NCBI RefSeq assembly: GCF_900129155.1
Contig: NZ_FQVF01000017.1
Location: forward strand, 53,799 to 117,798
Length of the DNA: 64,000 nt
Source of the DNA: Marinomonas polaris DSM 16579
Lineage (GTDB): Bacteria; Pseudomonadota; Gammaproteobacteria; Pseudomonadales; Marinomonadaceae
Direction: 5' to 3'
The position numbers were made by a program, and so were the translations under genes. Below the pieces are notes generated by a model. It was given only the letters and a program-made list of their open reading frames with translations, ran no database searches and was not told the DNA's origin. The number at the start of each line of letters is the position of its first letter. Positions within the stretch are counted from its first letter, which is position 1. This document shows positions 8,437 through 17,446 of this stretch, one piece after another.

Positions 8437-8592
8437 ACCAAATATTATTCCAATGCTTAGTAAGGCTAAGACTTTGACATCTATTTGTAATCTCACTGAG
8501 ATATATATGTCTTTTTCAGTGATTCTCGCTTGAATATTATTTTTAAGGATTTTTTCCAATTGGAGTATTCGATTAGTTGGTAATCGAATCAA
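8392..8592 (-). CDS. Possible small membrane protein, 66 residues
   Basis: A reading frame with a TTG start at 8592, preceded seven bases upstream by AGGA. The product has a charged amphipathic N-terminal half and a single hydrophobic stretch (VLALLSIGIIFGLFGVVEIF) near the C-terminus, which looks like a real TM helix. It overlaps the 3' end of the convergent HD-GYP gene by 45 bases. I do not recognise a family. It could be a chance frame in AT-rich DNA. Confidence 0.3.
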   Translation of the reverse strand: MIRLPTNRILQLEKILKNNIQARITEKDIYISVRLQIDVKVLALLSIGIIFGLFGVVEIFIDFVRH

Positions 8593-9035
8593 AGTCGAAT
8601 CCTTTCATTTTTTCAGAATGTCTTAATTCTTGAAAGCTAAACTGAAACATAGAAATTCTTCGGCTATTCCTAAAGTGATTCGTCAGACAAATTATTCATG
8701 TTGTTAAAATTCAACTGTTTATGTGGATTATTTCGTCAGTTTTATAATATCTTTAGATTATAGCTATCATTATTTTAGTACAAAAGAGCGTAATCTATAC
8801 TTGAAAGAGTATGCTCTAGCTGATGTTTATTACGCGTATTTAGGAGAGGTGGCTAGCTTGATTAACATTATATTAAGTAATGAAAACAATGATGCCGAAT
8901 TTACAAGTTTGTCTTAAGTGTGATTCATATCAATAACAGACTCTTCATAAAGTTTTAAAATAAAAAAGCAAGTTGAATTTTTACTATAATTTTATAGGCA
9001 AGCAAGATAAGCATAACCATTAAGCAAGGAAAAGC
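8593..9035. other. AT-rich intergenic region, no convincing gene
   Basis: This stretch holds only short frames. One of 64 codons from a GTG at 8723 lacks a clear ribosome-binding site and a recognisable family. The last 40 bases contain the leader of the permease gene, with AAGGAAAAGC directly before its ATG and a TATAAT hexamer near 8985. No hairpin with a T-run was found between the HD-GYP gene and the permease gene. Confidence 0.5.
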
Positions 9036-10619
9036 ATGAATACTATTTTGTCAGCGTTACCAATTGTATTATTGATTTGGGTGATGACAAAGCGTAATCC
9101 CGTGCCTTCGCATATTGCTTTGCCTACTGTTGCGGTTCTAGTTGCCTTTATTCAGCTGGTGTTTTTTCAGGCGGATACAGGTCTGTTAAGTGCTAATGTA
9201 ATCGCAGGGGCTTTGTCTGTATTGACACCTATTTCTATTGTCGCTGGTGCTATTTTATTAAATCGTGTGATGTTCTTTTCAGGCGCTGAGGCGGTGCTAA
9301 GTCAGTGGTTAAAAAGCATCAGCTCTAACAAAGTGGCTCAATTGATGATTATTGGTTGGGCTTTCGCTTTTATGATCGAAGGGGCATCTGGATTTGGTAC
9401 TCCAGCAGCGATTGCTGCGCCTATATTGGTTGGTTTGGGGTTTCCTGCTATCCCCGTGGCTATTTTTGCCTTAGCGATGAACACTGTACCTGTGTCTTTT
9501 GGCGCGGTGGGAACACCAATCTGGTTTGGTTTGTCAGGGCTGTCGCTATCCGAAATGCAGCTTATGGAAATAGCTAAACAAACAGCGTTACTTAATAGTC
9601 TTGCTGCTTTAGTTGTCCCTTTTATCGCTCTGTCTTTTGTAGTGAAATGGCGCGATATTCGTCAAAATGTCTTATTTATTTTACTAAGTATCCTTTCCTG
9701 TACAGTTCCTTATGTTGTGTTTGCTCAATGGAATTATGAGTTTCCTTCATTAATAGGCGGTGCTGTTGGCTTGGGATTAAGTGTATTGTTGGCAAAACAG
9801 GGTGTTGGGTTAAATAAATCTGCAACTACAGAATTGTCCGATAAGGTCATAGAAGTAAAAACTATCATGAAGGTTTTTTTACCTTTTGCTTTGCTTATTG
9901 CCATTTTAGTTGTAACGCGCATTCCTCAATTGGGCGTGAAGGCATTACTTAATGATATGACGCCATGGTTCACTTGGCATGTCGGTGACGCTGGTTTTGA
10001 GGTGAGTCAGGCCTTGGTGTTTAGCATTAACAATATTTTGGGCATGGACGTAAATTGGCAATATAAAAGTCTCTATGTTCCAGCTGTGATTCCTTTTCTT
10101 ATAGTCTCATTGATTTGTATCCCTTTGTTTGGTATGTCACGCGTGCTTGTTGTGACATCTTTACGAGATACTGGTCGGCGTTTATTTTTGCCTATGTTGT
10201 CCCTAATTGGCGCATTGGTGATGGTTAATTTGATGATGCAAGGCGGAAGCCAAGCTCCAATGTTGTTATTAGCTCAAGCATTTTCAGGATTACTGGGCGA
10301 TAGTTGGGGTTATGCGGCGGCGCTACTTGGGGCGCTCGGATCTTTTTTTTCAGGGTCGGCAACCGTGTCAAACTTAACTTTTGGTGGTATTCAATTAGGT
10401 ATTGCAGAGAAGGTCGGTTTGCCTGTTAGCCTTGTACTTGCTTTGCAATCTGCTGGTGCAGCCATGGGTAATATGGTGTGCATTAATAATATTATTGCAG
10501 TATCAACAATCTTAGGTGTGAGTAATAAAGAAGGGTTTATCATTAAGCGAACTATTATTCCGCTGTTTGCCTACGCGTTGGTGGCGGCATTGTTTTCTAT
10601 CGTCAGTTTGGCTTTATAA
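9036..10619 (+). CDS. L-lactate permease (LctP) family transporter
   Basis: A 527-residue polytopic membrane protein with about 12-14 hydrophobic helices. The segments FAFMIEGASGFGTPAAIAAP and SFGAVGTPIW near residues 110-165, and the later GSFFSGSATVSNLTFGGIQ, are hallmarks of the LctP family, which imports L-lactate or glycolate with protons. No lactate dehydrogenase gene is adjacent, so glycolate or another 2-hydroxy acid remains possible. A strong ribosome-binding site (AAGGAA) precedes the ATG and a strong terminator overlaps the stop codon, so it is a single-gene transcript. Confidence 0.88.
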   Translation: MNTILSALPIVLLIWVMTKRNPVPSHIALPTVAVLVAFIQLVFFQADTGLLSANVIAGALSVLTPISIVAGAILLNRVMFFSGAEAVLSQWLKSISSNKVAQLMIIGWAFAFMIEGASGFGTPAAIAAPILVGLGFPAIPVAIFALAMNTVPVSFGAVGTPIWFGLSGLSLSEMQLMEIAKQTALLNSLAALVVPFIALSFVVKWRDIRQNVLFILLSILSCTVPYVVFAQWNYEFPSLIGGAVGLGLSVLLAKQGVGLNKSATTELSDKVIEVKTIMKVFLPFALLIAILVVTRIPQLGVKALLNDMTPWFTWHVGDAGFEVSQALVFSINNILGMDVNWQYKSLYVPAVIPFLIVSLICIPLFGMSRVLVVTSLRDTGRRLFLPMLSLIGALVMVNLMMQGGSQAPMLLLAQAFSGLLGDSWGYAAALLGALGSFFSGSATVSNLTFGGIQLGIAEKVGLPVSLVLALQSAGAAMGNMVCINNIIAVSTILGVSNKEGFIIKRTIIPLFAYALVAALFSIVSLAL

Positions 10620-10660
10620 AAAATAGCCAGATGAGATTGATGTCATCTGGCTATTTTTTA
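10618..10660. terminator. Bidirectional intrinsic terminator
   Basis: AAAAAATAGCCAGATGA (10618-10634) pairs perfectly with 10643-10659 around an 8-base loop, with A- and T-runs at the two ends. It separates the permease gene from the convergent symporter gene and starts within the permease stop codon. Confidence 0.9.
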
Positions 10661-10720
10661 TGTTGTTACAAAGAAATTATTAAGGTTCAGCTTTGATAAG
10701 TATCGGCTACTAAATATCGA

Positions 10721-11995
10721 CTACGCTTTTGCTGAGTCTGATGTTGGTTGGGCTGAATAAATATCTTGGTCCAGTTCATTTTCGCTTTTCGCAACGAGAG
10801 TTGAGACCATCAAGTCGCCACAAACGTTTACTGTTGTGCGAGCCATGTCTAGGATTCTGTCTATACCAGCAATGATGGCTAGGCCTTCGATTGGTAAACC
10901 AACAGTTGTTAGAACCAAAGACAGCATGATCATACCAGCACCTGGAACACCCGCTGTACCAATGGATGCTAGTGTAGACGTAGCGATAATGACAATGTAG
11001 TCAGAAAATTCTAGGTCAACACCAAATGCCTGTGCGATAAACAAAGCGCAAACGCCCTGATAAAGTGCCGTACCATCCATGTTTATTGTTGCGCCCAAAG
11101 GTAAAACAAAACTAGAAATACCTTTTGATACACCTAGTTCTTCTCGAGCCGCTTTAATACTTGCTGGTAATGTACCTGAGCTACTTGTGGTGGTGAACGC
11201 AACCGCAGCGGGTGTAGCAATGCCTTTTAGATAAGGGATTGGGTTAAGGCGTCCTAATAGACTGATCAAGCCACTGTAAAAAACCACGACGTGTATAATG
11301 CTACCAAGATAAACCACGGCAACGACTTTAATCAGCGGTAGTAGAATCTCTAGGCCATATTTTCCCGCTACCCAAGCCATTAAACCGAATACGCCGTAAG
11401 GTGCCAGTTTCATTACTAGACCGGTTAGCGTGTACATAGCTTCCGCAAGACTTTCAAATACTGCGATGGCTGGTTTGCCTTTCTCACCAGACAGAGTTAA
11501 CGCAATTCCTAAACCAAGTGCAAAGACTATGATTTGTAGAATGTTGCCAGCAGCAAGCGCATCAACAGGGTTAGTTGGGATCATGTTTAGCAGCGTTTGC
11601 ACTAATGTTGGGGCTTCTTTTGTCGCTTGAGAGACCGTAGAAGCGTCCATATTCAAACCGGCGCCAGGGCTAAAAATAGTTCCTAAACCTAGGCCGATAG
11701 TAATAGCAACAGCGGTTGTTCCTAAATACAACACTATGGATTTCAATCCCACTCGACCCATTTTTCGAGTGTCTTGCATAGAAGTAACGCCAACTACCAA
11801 GGAGCAAAACACCAAGGGAACAATGAGCATTTTAATGGCTTTAATAAATAAGGTGCCAAGCGGTTTCAGTATTTCTGCGTCTGGCCCCATGATAGAACCG
11901 GTTATTATACCAAGAACCATACCAATTAAGATTTTTTGCCAAAGTGGCATTTTGCCCCAAAAGGTTGTTTTTTTTGTTGTTTGAGTATCTGTCAT
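10721..11995 (-). CDS. DAACS-family dicarboxylate/amino acid:cation symporter
   Basis: A 424-residue secondary transporter of the GltP/DctA superfamily. It has the serine-rich hairpin TTTSSSGTLPASI near residue 270, the substrate-site NMDGTALYQ near 308, and DRILDMARTTVNVCGD near 385, where the arginine and aspartate contact an acidic amino acid or C4-dicarboxylate. It lies 35 bases downstream of the aspartase gene, so the two form an operon. That context favours aspartate (or glutamate) import feeding aspartase. Expression probably follows the sigma-54 promoter upstream of the aspartase gene. Confidence 0.9.
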   Translation of the reverse strand: MTDTQTTKKTTFWGKMPLWQKILIGMVLGIITGSIMGPDAEILKPLGTLFIKAIKMLIVPLVFCSLVVGVTSMQDTRKMGRVGLKSIVLYLGTTAVAITIGLGLGTIFSPGAGLNMDASTVSQATKEAPTLVQTLLNMIPTNPVDALAAGNILQIIVFALGLGIALTLSGEKGKPAIAVFESLAEAMYTLTGLVMKLAPYGVFGLMAWVAGKYGLEILLPLIKVVAVVYLGSIIHVVVFYSGLISLLGRLNPIPYLKGIATPAAVAFTTTSSSGTLPASIKAAREELGVSKGISSFVLPLGATINMDGTALYQGVCALFIAQAFGVDLEFSDYIVIIATSTLASIGTAGVPGAGMIMLSLVLTTVGLPIEGLAIIAGIDRILDMARTTVNVCGDLMVSTLVAKSENELDQDIYSAQPTSDSAKA

Positions 11996-12030
11996 CTTAA
12001 TGCCTTTTTATTTGTTATTTGTCAGGGGAA

Positions 12031-13458
12031 TTAACGCTTAATACGTCGAGCTTGAGGTCGAATCATATTGGCCGGTTTAAGCACCTCGTTGATATCGTCT
12101 TCGCTCATTAGTTGCTCGTCACGAATTAAGTCTAAAACTCCACGTCCTGTGGCAAGTGCTGTCTTAGCGATACGGCTGGCATTGTCGTAGCCGATATAAG
12201 GAACAACGGCAGTAATAACGCCGATGCTTTGGTCAACCAGCTGTTGGCAGTGCTCTTTGTTTGCGGTGATACCGATGACACAGCGCGTTGTTAACATGTC
12301 CATGGCTTGTTTCAGCATGCGCATAGATTCCAGTACGTTATAGGCAATAAGTGGCTCCATTGCATTGAGCTGAAGTTGACCTGCTTCTGCGGCCATAGTG
12401 ATGGCCATATCATTACCGATAACTTGATAAGCTACTTGGCTAACAGCTTCTGGAATAACAGGATTGATTTTGCCCGGCATGATAGAACTGCCAGGTTGTT
12501 GTGGTGGAAGGTTTATTTCGTTAAGTCCACAGCGAGGCCCCATGCTTAAAAGGCGTAAATCGTTTGATATTTTCGATAGCTTGATTGCAAGGCGCTTAAG
12601 CATGGAAGAGAACAAAACGAACGCGCCCATGTCAGAGCTGGCTTCAACTAAATCGAATGCAGGAATTAGTTGGAAACCGCTGATATTAGATAAGTTTTTT
12701 ACTGCTATAGCAGCATATTCTGGATCTGTGTTGATCCCTGTGCCTATCGCAGTGCCACCAAGGTTCACCTCTTTGAGTAGCTCTGACAGGCCGGCAATAC
12801 GATCGATGTCTTCTGTCAGCGTCGAAGCAAAAGACTGAAACTCTTGACCTAAAGTCATAGGAACTGCGTCTTGTAATTGGGTTCGTCCCATCTTGATAAT
12901 GTCGGCAAACTCCACAGACTTAGCTTTAAATGCATCGCGTAATGAGGCGAGGGCCGTCACTAAATCACCGTGTTTGAGCAAAATAGCCAATCGAACGGCA
13001 GTCGGGTAAGCGTCATTGGTAGATTGTGACATGTTGACATGATTGTTCGGGTGAAGGTGTTGGTATTCGCCTTTTTCATAACCGAGTTTTTCAAGTGCAA
13101 TATTAGCAATGACTTCGTTAGCATTCATGTTGGTTGATGTGCCAGCGCCGCCTTGGATCATATCGACAATAAATTGGTCGTGAAAATGTCCTTGTCTGAT
13201 TTCTGCGACGGCGTCAATAATAGCGTGATAGCGATCGTCGTCTAAAAGACCTAAGCTTCGGTTTGCGCCAGCACAAGCCGATTTCACCATGCTGATGGCA
13301 ACAACAAGCTCAGGGAAATGGTGAAGCGGTATGCCGCTGAGATCAAAGTTCAAACAGGCGCGTTGTGTTTGAATGCCATAGTATGCGTTAGCTGGAACAT
13401 TACTTTCGCCAAGTAGATCGTGTTCGGAGCGAACGGCTTCGGTGGAGATTTGTATCAT
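12031..13458 (-). CDS. aspA: Aspartate ammonia-lyase
   Basis: A 475-residue enzyme of the fumarase/aspartase superfamily that converts L-aspartate to fumarate and ammonia. The superfamily signature GSSIMPGKINP is present near residue 315, the GRTQLQDA and TNMNANEV regions are intact, and length matches aspartases (about 470-480). ATG 13458 is chosen because an upstream in-frame start at 13515 would lie within the -24/-12 promoter, while GAGAGC precedes 13458. First gene of an operon with a DAACS symporter. Fumarase class II is the main alternative, but LLGESNVPANAYYGIQTQRA near the N-terminus is aspartase-like. Confidence 0.92.
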   Translation of the reverse strand: MIQISTEAVRSEHDLLGESNVPANAYYGIQTQRACLNFDLSGIPLHHFPELVVAISMVKSACAGANRSLGLLDDDRYHAIIDAVAEIRQGHFHDQFIVDMIQGGAGTSTNMNANEVIANIALEKLGYEKGEYQHLHPNNHVNMSQSTNDAYPTAVRLAILLKHGDLVTALASLRDAFKAKSVEFADIIKMGRTQLQDAVPMTLGQEFQSFASTLTEDIDRIAGLSELLKEVNLGGTAIGTGINTDPEYAAIAVKNLSNISGFQLIPAFDLVEASSDMGAFVLFSSMLKRLAIKLSKISNDLRLLSMGPRCGLNEINLPPQQPGSSIMPGKINPVIPEAVSQVAYQVIGNDMAITMAAEAGQLQLNAMEPLIAYNVLESMRMLKQAMDMLTTRCVIGITANKEHCQQLVDQSIGVITAVVPYIGYDNASRIAKTALATGRGVLDLIRDEQLMSEDDINEVLKPANMIRPQARRIKR

Positions 13459-13506
13459 GATGCTCTCGTTTATTGTTGTTTTACATGGGGTTTTGTAATA
13501 GATAAA

Positions 13507-13523
13507 AGCAACCATTGTGCCAA
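13507..13523 (-). promoter_or_regulatory. Sigma-54 (-24/-12) promoter of aspA operon
   Basis: Minus-strand TTGGCAC, five bases, then TTGCT matches the RpoN consensus at every conserved position, including the GG and GC spaced by 10. The predicted start of transcription is near 13496, about 38 bases before the aspA ATG. The NtrC-type regulator encoded immediately upstream has an intact GAFTGA loop and is the likely activator. Confidence 0.9.
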
Positions 13524-13539
13524 TTGGATGTATTTCATT

Positions 13540-13552
13540 TAACTCATTGATT
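13540..13552 (-). promoter_or_regulatory. IHF-site match upstream of the aspA promoter
   Basis: TAACTCATTGATT fits YAANNNNTTGATW completely. It lies about 17-29 bases upstream of the -24 element and between it and the dyad at 13673-13704. A second full match in the other orientation (TATCAATGTCTTA) occurs at 13652-13664, beside the dyad. Either could supply the bend needed for activator looping. Confidence 0.5.
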
Positions 13553-13648
13553 TAATTTATAAATTTATTAAACTCGTTGGGTTTCTTTAAATCTGAAGGG
13601 GTATGCCAAGGGAATAGTTAAATTGTCAAAATATGGATTAAAAATGTT

Positions 13649-15142
13649 TTATATCAATGTCTTAAGTGAGTAATAACTGTGGTTATAACTATAACCACAG
13701 TTATATGGGTTGCTTTTGGGAGGCTTAGCTGATTTTTTATTTAAGCGTTTACTTAGCGCAGGTTGAGACACGCCTATGAGGCGAGATGCGAGGGATTGAT
13801 TGCCCTGTGCTCGTTTCATCGCTTCTTCTACTAGTAGATCATTAATTTCTTGCATGGATGGTAATGGTTGTTCGGCTGGAAAGAACACTCGTGCGTTACT
13901 GTTTTCTAGATTTGCTTGTAATAGTGAAGGGTTTTCTTTCGTCAACACGTGACGAAATGTCTCCATCGAGAGAACTTTAGATTGATGACGGCTTACGGCA
14001 TCATAAACGAGTGCTTTTAACTCTCTTATATTGCCCGGCCACTGGTAATTGGCTAATAAAACGGGGAGCTCTTTGGGAATAGTTGGTTTGTTTTTGCCCA
14101 TTTCTTCTGCTGCTTGTGTTAGGAAAAAGTCTAGCAATAAGGGTAAATCATTGACCCGACGACGTAAGGGTGGGATCTCAACATGGTGAATTTTCAAGCG
14201 ATAGTATAGGTCTTTTCGAAAAGCGCCAGATGCTTGTTTATCCGTGAGGTTTTGATGGGTTGCAGCGACTACTCTGGCGCGCAGACGTTTAGGTCGGTCA
14301 CTGCCTAATGGGTAATATTCACCCTCTTGTAATAGGCGCAATAATTTGACCTGTGATGTAGGGCTTAAATCGCCAATTTCATCCAAAAACAAAGTGCCTC
14401 CCGTGGCTTGTTCAATCATGCCTGGGCGAGCGCTATCCGCTCCTGTGAAAGCGCCACGGCGGTGACCAAATAATGTGTCCGAAAAAACGTTGTCGTCTAA
14501 TCCAGCGACATTGACACTCACCAAAGGCCCGGTGTTGTTACTTAAGTCATGAATGGCTTGAGCAATTTGCTCTTTGCCTACACCACTTTCGCCGGTAATC
14601 AGAACTGGCTGTTGGCTAGACGCAATTGATTCAAGGTACTGAAAGACAGCATGCATGCCTTTGTCTTGAGTAATGATACTGGCGAATACATTAGGTTGTT
14701 CTAGTGTATTGGTTAGTACATGGCGACGTAGGGCTTGATTTTCGACATGCATTTCTTGCATACGTACAGCACGTTTTATGCCTTCGATTAAGCGGCGTTC
14801 TTCGGTTGTTTTGACATAATAATCAAAGGCGCCAAGTCGAATACAGTCTAAAGCGATCTCTAGCTGGTTTAAGCCGCTAATGACAATAACATTAATGTCT
14901 GGATACTCCGTTACTATTTTCTGTAGTAGCTTATCACCTGAAATATGAGGCATGGTCATGTCTAGTAGGACGATGCCAATTGGGTGCTCCGCAATCATAG
15001 ACATGGCGTTACGACTGTCATGGCAATGGTATAAGTGGCTGAATCCTGCTTTACGTTCTAATGCAATGCTCATGCTGCGTAAGAAGGCTTCTTCGTCATC
15101 CACCAGTAAAATACCGAATTGTGGGTAAAGGTTTTTTTGCAT
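13649..15142 (-). CDS. NtrC-type response regulator (REC, AAA+, Fis HTH)
   Basis: A 497-residue sigma-54 activator. The receiver domain (residues about 8-130) has the acidic pair in LLVDDEE, the phospho-acceptor in VLLDMTMP and the lysine in YYVKTTE. The AAA+ domain has GESGVGKE near 182, the GAFTGA loop and LFLDEIGD. The HTH (NQSLASRLIGVSQPALSKRL) is followed by an unusual tail containing YNCGYSYNHSYY, encoded partly by a perfect palindrome that is probably its own DNA target. It lies 45 bases after the sensor kinase gene and directly upstream of the aspA operon, so it probably turns on aspartate use. The tail may be dispensable. Confidence 0.92.
   Translation of the reverse strand: MQKNLYPQFGILLVDDEEAFLRSMSIALERKAGFSHLYHCHDSRNAMSMIAEHPIGIVLLDMTMPHISGDKLLQKIVTEYPDINVIVISGLNQLEIALDCIRLGAFDYYVKTTEERRLIEGIKRAVRMQEMHVENQALRRHVLTNTLEQPNVFASIITQDKGMHAVFQYLESIASSQQPVLITGESGVGKEQIAQAIHDLSNNTGPLVSVNVAGLDDNVFSDTLFGHRRGAFTGADSARPGMIEQATGGTLFLDEIGDLSPTSQVKLLRLLQEGEYYPLGSDRPKRLRARVVAATHQNLTDKQASGAFRKDLYYRLKIHHVEIPPLRRRVNDLPLLLDFFLTQAAEEMGKNKPTIPKELPVLLANYQWPGNIRELKALVYDAVSRHQSKVLSMETFRHVLTKENPSLLQANLENSNARVFFPAEQPLPSMQEINDLLVEEAMKRAQGNQSLASRLIGVSQPALSKRLNKKSAKPPKSNPYNCGYSYNHSYYSLKTLI
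13673..13704. promoter_or_regulatory. Perfect 15-base inverted repeat, probable activator site
   Basis: ATAACTGTGGTTATA and its exact complement are separated by two bases (AC). The repeat lies about 150 bases upstream of the -24 element of the aspA promoter, a typical enhancer distance, and inside the last codons of the response regulator gene. There is no T-run after either arm, which argues against a terminator. The regulator with a Fis-type HTH encoded by that gene is the natural ligand. Confidence 0.65.
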
Positions 15143-15187
15143 ACAAGAACTCCTAACAGAGACTTTTACAGGATGTCACGAATGAAG

Positions 15188-16858
15188 CTAAGCAACTGAA
15201 AAGGTCAAAATAGCTTTAGTGCCATGCTTGGGGATAGACTCATAAACCAGACTGCCACCGTGTTCTTGGACGATTTTACTGGATATAGAGAGACCAAGGC
15301 CAGTACCACCATCTTCTCGTCGAGTGGTAAAAAAAGGATCGCATAATCGATTTATATTATGCGGCTCTATACCTTTACCTTGATCCCAAACTTCTAAACA
15401 CAGGTGGTTTTCGTCTTTGAGAAAAGTTCGAATATTAATGGCTTGATTAGATGATTCCAAAGCCTGACACGCATTTACTATAAGGTTAATAATAACTTGC
15501 TCAATTTTCTGAGCGCTGCCATAAAAGCTCGGCAGCGGACGGGTATATTCCACATTGAATTGATCACAGCTTTGACGAATGGTTTTGTCTACTAGACGAA
15601 TTGCGACTTCTAGGGTTTCATTAAGATCTATCTGTTCTTTCCAATTATCTGGTGTTTCACGGGCAAAGTCTTTGAGATCGTTAACGATACGACGAATTTT
15701 TTGTGTACCTATTAACATATCTTGCAGCATAGAAGGGATCTCATCGCGCATCCTGCTGTATTCGAGCCCAGCAATATAAAAATCGCCATGTTCTTGATAA
15801 TGGGCTTCGAGGATATCTTCGGCATCATCATAAAATTCTTGTATTACTGGCAGATTTAATAAGAGTAGGCTGCTGGGATTATTTATTTCATGGGCAACCC
15901 CTGATACTAAAATGCCTAATGACGCCATTTTATCCGCTTGCATTAGCTGTTTTTGCTGTTGCTTTAACTCGTTGGTACGACGACTTACTTCACGGGTTAG
16001 CATGCGGTTCCAGATGACAATACCGCCTAAAATCACCAACAATATTCCAGAAATACTGCCGGTAATTAGTCCGATCTTTTTCCATGGGAAGCCGTCTTGC
16101 TCTAATGGGCCTAGCCATTTATCGTAAATTTCCTGCTGGCGGCCAGTATTTTTAAGAATGGCAAGACCTTCGCTAAATTGAGCGAGAAGGTCTCTATTGC
16201 CTTTCATTACGGCATAACCATATTGCTTGGCACCAAAAGGGCGGCCAACAGGAATGATGTTAGATAGCGCCAGTTCCTTACCAAGATATAGCCCGGGTAA
16301 GTTGGCGACCAGTGCATAATCGTATTTGCCTGACGAAAGTAAACGTAGTGCTGCAGAGTGGGTGTCGACCAGAATCAACTTGGCTTTGATATCGCTATGA
16401 AGAAAAAAGTCATGCATGACGCCGCCGCGTTGGACAATCAGCTCTTTGCCTGTAAGTTCGTTCAAATCACTTACTTTAGCGGTCCCCTTACGAGCAAAAA
16501 TAGATTGGTGGACTAACGCATGTGGCGGCGAAAAATTGTAATTGTCGGTTCGCCCTGTTGAATAGGCCATGCCTTGTAAAACATCTAGTTTGCCTTGTTC
16601 TAAGCGGCTACGAATATCATCCCAGCTGCCCAGTTGTATATCGACCTCAATCCCCATAACTTCGGCAATGGCGCGAGTTAATTCAGTGTTGTACCCATCC
16701 GGTTTACCATTTTCATTAATAAACTCATAAGGTGGGTAATTTAGATCGCCACCCACGTGAATCGGAGCGTCTGCTAGAGTGATACTCGCCGTGCATAAGC
16801 CGATAAAAAGTAAGAAAGATTGGTAAATAGATGGCATTGCGTTGATTTTAATAGACAT
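15188..16858 (-). CDS. Sensor histidine kinase with periplasmic SBP_bac_3 domain
   Basis: A 556-residue hybrid of a solute-binding domain and a kinase. A signal-like N-terminal helix ends near ITLADA. Residues about 32-250 form an SBP_bac_3 domain like those that bind polar amino acids (PPYEFINENGKPDGYNTEL). One TM helix follows near 262-285, then a HisKA-type helix with the phospho-acceptor in AHEINNPSS and an HATPase_c domain with N box VNACQAL and G boxes DQGKGI and GGTGLGLS. The sensor domain probably binds the ligand directly. It lies upstream of, and in operon with, the NtrC-type regulator. Aspartate or glutamate is the expected signal from context. Confidence 0.9.
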   Translation of the reverse strand: MSIKINAMPSIYQSFLLFIGLCTASITLADAPIHVGGDLNYPPYEFINENGKPDGYNTELTRAIAEVMGIEVDIQLGSWDDIRSRLEQGKLDVLQGMAYSTGRTDNYNFSPPHALVHQSIFARKGTAKVSDLNELTGKELIVQRGGVMHDFFLHSDIKAKLILVDTHSAALRLLSSGKYDYALVANLPGLYLGKELALSNIIPVGRPFGAKQYGYAVMKGNRDLLAQFSEGLAILKNTGRQQEIYDKWLGPLEQDGFPWKKIGLITGSISGILLVILGGIVIWNRMLTREVSRRTNELKQQQKQLMQADKMASLGILVSGVAHEINNPSSLLLLNLPVIQEFYDDAEDILEAHYQEHGDFYIAGLEYSRMRDEIPSMLQDMLIGTQKIRRIVNDLKDFARETPDNWKEQIDLNETLEVAIRLVDKTIRQSCDQFNVEYTRPLPSFYGSAQKIEQVIINLIVNACQALESSNQAINIRTFLKDENHLCLEVWDQGKGIEPHNINRLCDPFFTTRREDGGTGLGLSISSKIVQEHGGSLVYESIPKHGTKAILTFSVA

Positions 16859-17007
16859 GTCGGTAAATTGTATTTTTTAGAATATTTAAATCATAACATG
16901 CTTCGATGATAAGATAGCTGGAGTTTATTTTATTGCTATTTTGTGCGCCGGATTTGTCTTACGCTAGTCATTAATCAAAAGCGTGCTAACCGTTTAATGA
17001 GGATGTT

Positions 17008-17385
17008 ATGCAATCAGTCAAAGTGGTTTTTCATATTGATGAAGTTGAAAAGTGGTCGTTGCTTCTCGCGAATGTACGAAATCTTGTAAAGGTCGTGGAT
17101 GTTGCCGCTTCCAAAATTGTTGTGTTGGTTAACTCAAAAGCTGTGACCATATTTGATGGGAAGATTGTTGATGAGCTTTCTTTTGATAGAAAAGCACAAC
17201 CAAATCATACTGATGCTATCCAAGAGTTAGCCGAGCTGGGTATTGAATTTACAGTGTGCCAAAACTCGATTAATGGATTGAGTATTTCTGTTGAATCTTT
17301 GCCAGAGTCTGTAAAAATTGTTCCGGTTGGCGTGTTGGAACTGATCGAAAAGCAAGCTGATAGTTTTGCTTATATAAAACCTTAG
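17008..17385 (+). CDS. DsrE family protein
   Basis: A 125-residue cytoplasmic protein with the DsrE/F-like alpha-beta fold: VKVVFHIDEVEKWSLLLANVRNL at the start (an amide-sized loop then a helix), a single conserved cysteine in FTVCQNSI near residue 89, and the late IVPVGVLELIEKQADSFAYIKP. The family takes part in sulfur transfer or is of unknown function when isolated. It is divergent from the sensor kinase gene with 149 bases between. A 24-base tandem repeat starts in its last codons. Confidence 0.82.
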   Translation: MQSVKVVFHIDEVEKWSLLLANVRNLVKVVDVAASKIVVLVNSKAVTIFDGKIVDELSFDRKAQPNHTDAIQELAELGIEFTVCQNSINGLSISVESLPESVKIVPVGVLELIEKQADSFAYIKP

Positions 17386-17430
17386 TGACTGTCATATATA
17401 AAACCTCAGCGACTATCGTATATAAGACGG
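17371..17430. repeat. 24-base tandem repeat, about 2.5 copies
   Basis: Copy one (17371-17394) and copy two (17395-17418) begin TATATAAAACCT and differ at a few positions; a third, partial and more diverged copy starts at 17419 with TATATAAGAC. The first copy includes the stop codon of the DsrE gene, and the array ends just before a terminator. It is too short and regular to be CRISPR. Confidence 0.8.
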
Positions 17431-17446
17431 TAAATGGTACAGAACG

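Noticed and set aside
8723..8917. 64-codon GTG-start frame
   Set aside because: No good ribosome-binding site and no family; mentioned only as part of the intergenic region.
12464..12838. 124-codon frame opposite aspA
   Set aside because: Shadow of the strongly conserved aspartase gene.
17371..17430. Short direct repeats as a possible CRISPR
   Set aside because: Units are contiguous with no spacers and no cas genes are near.
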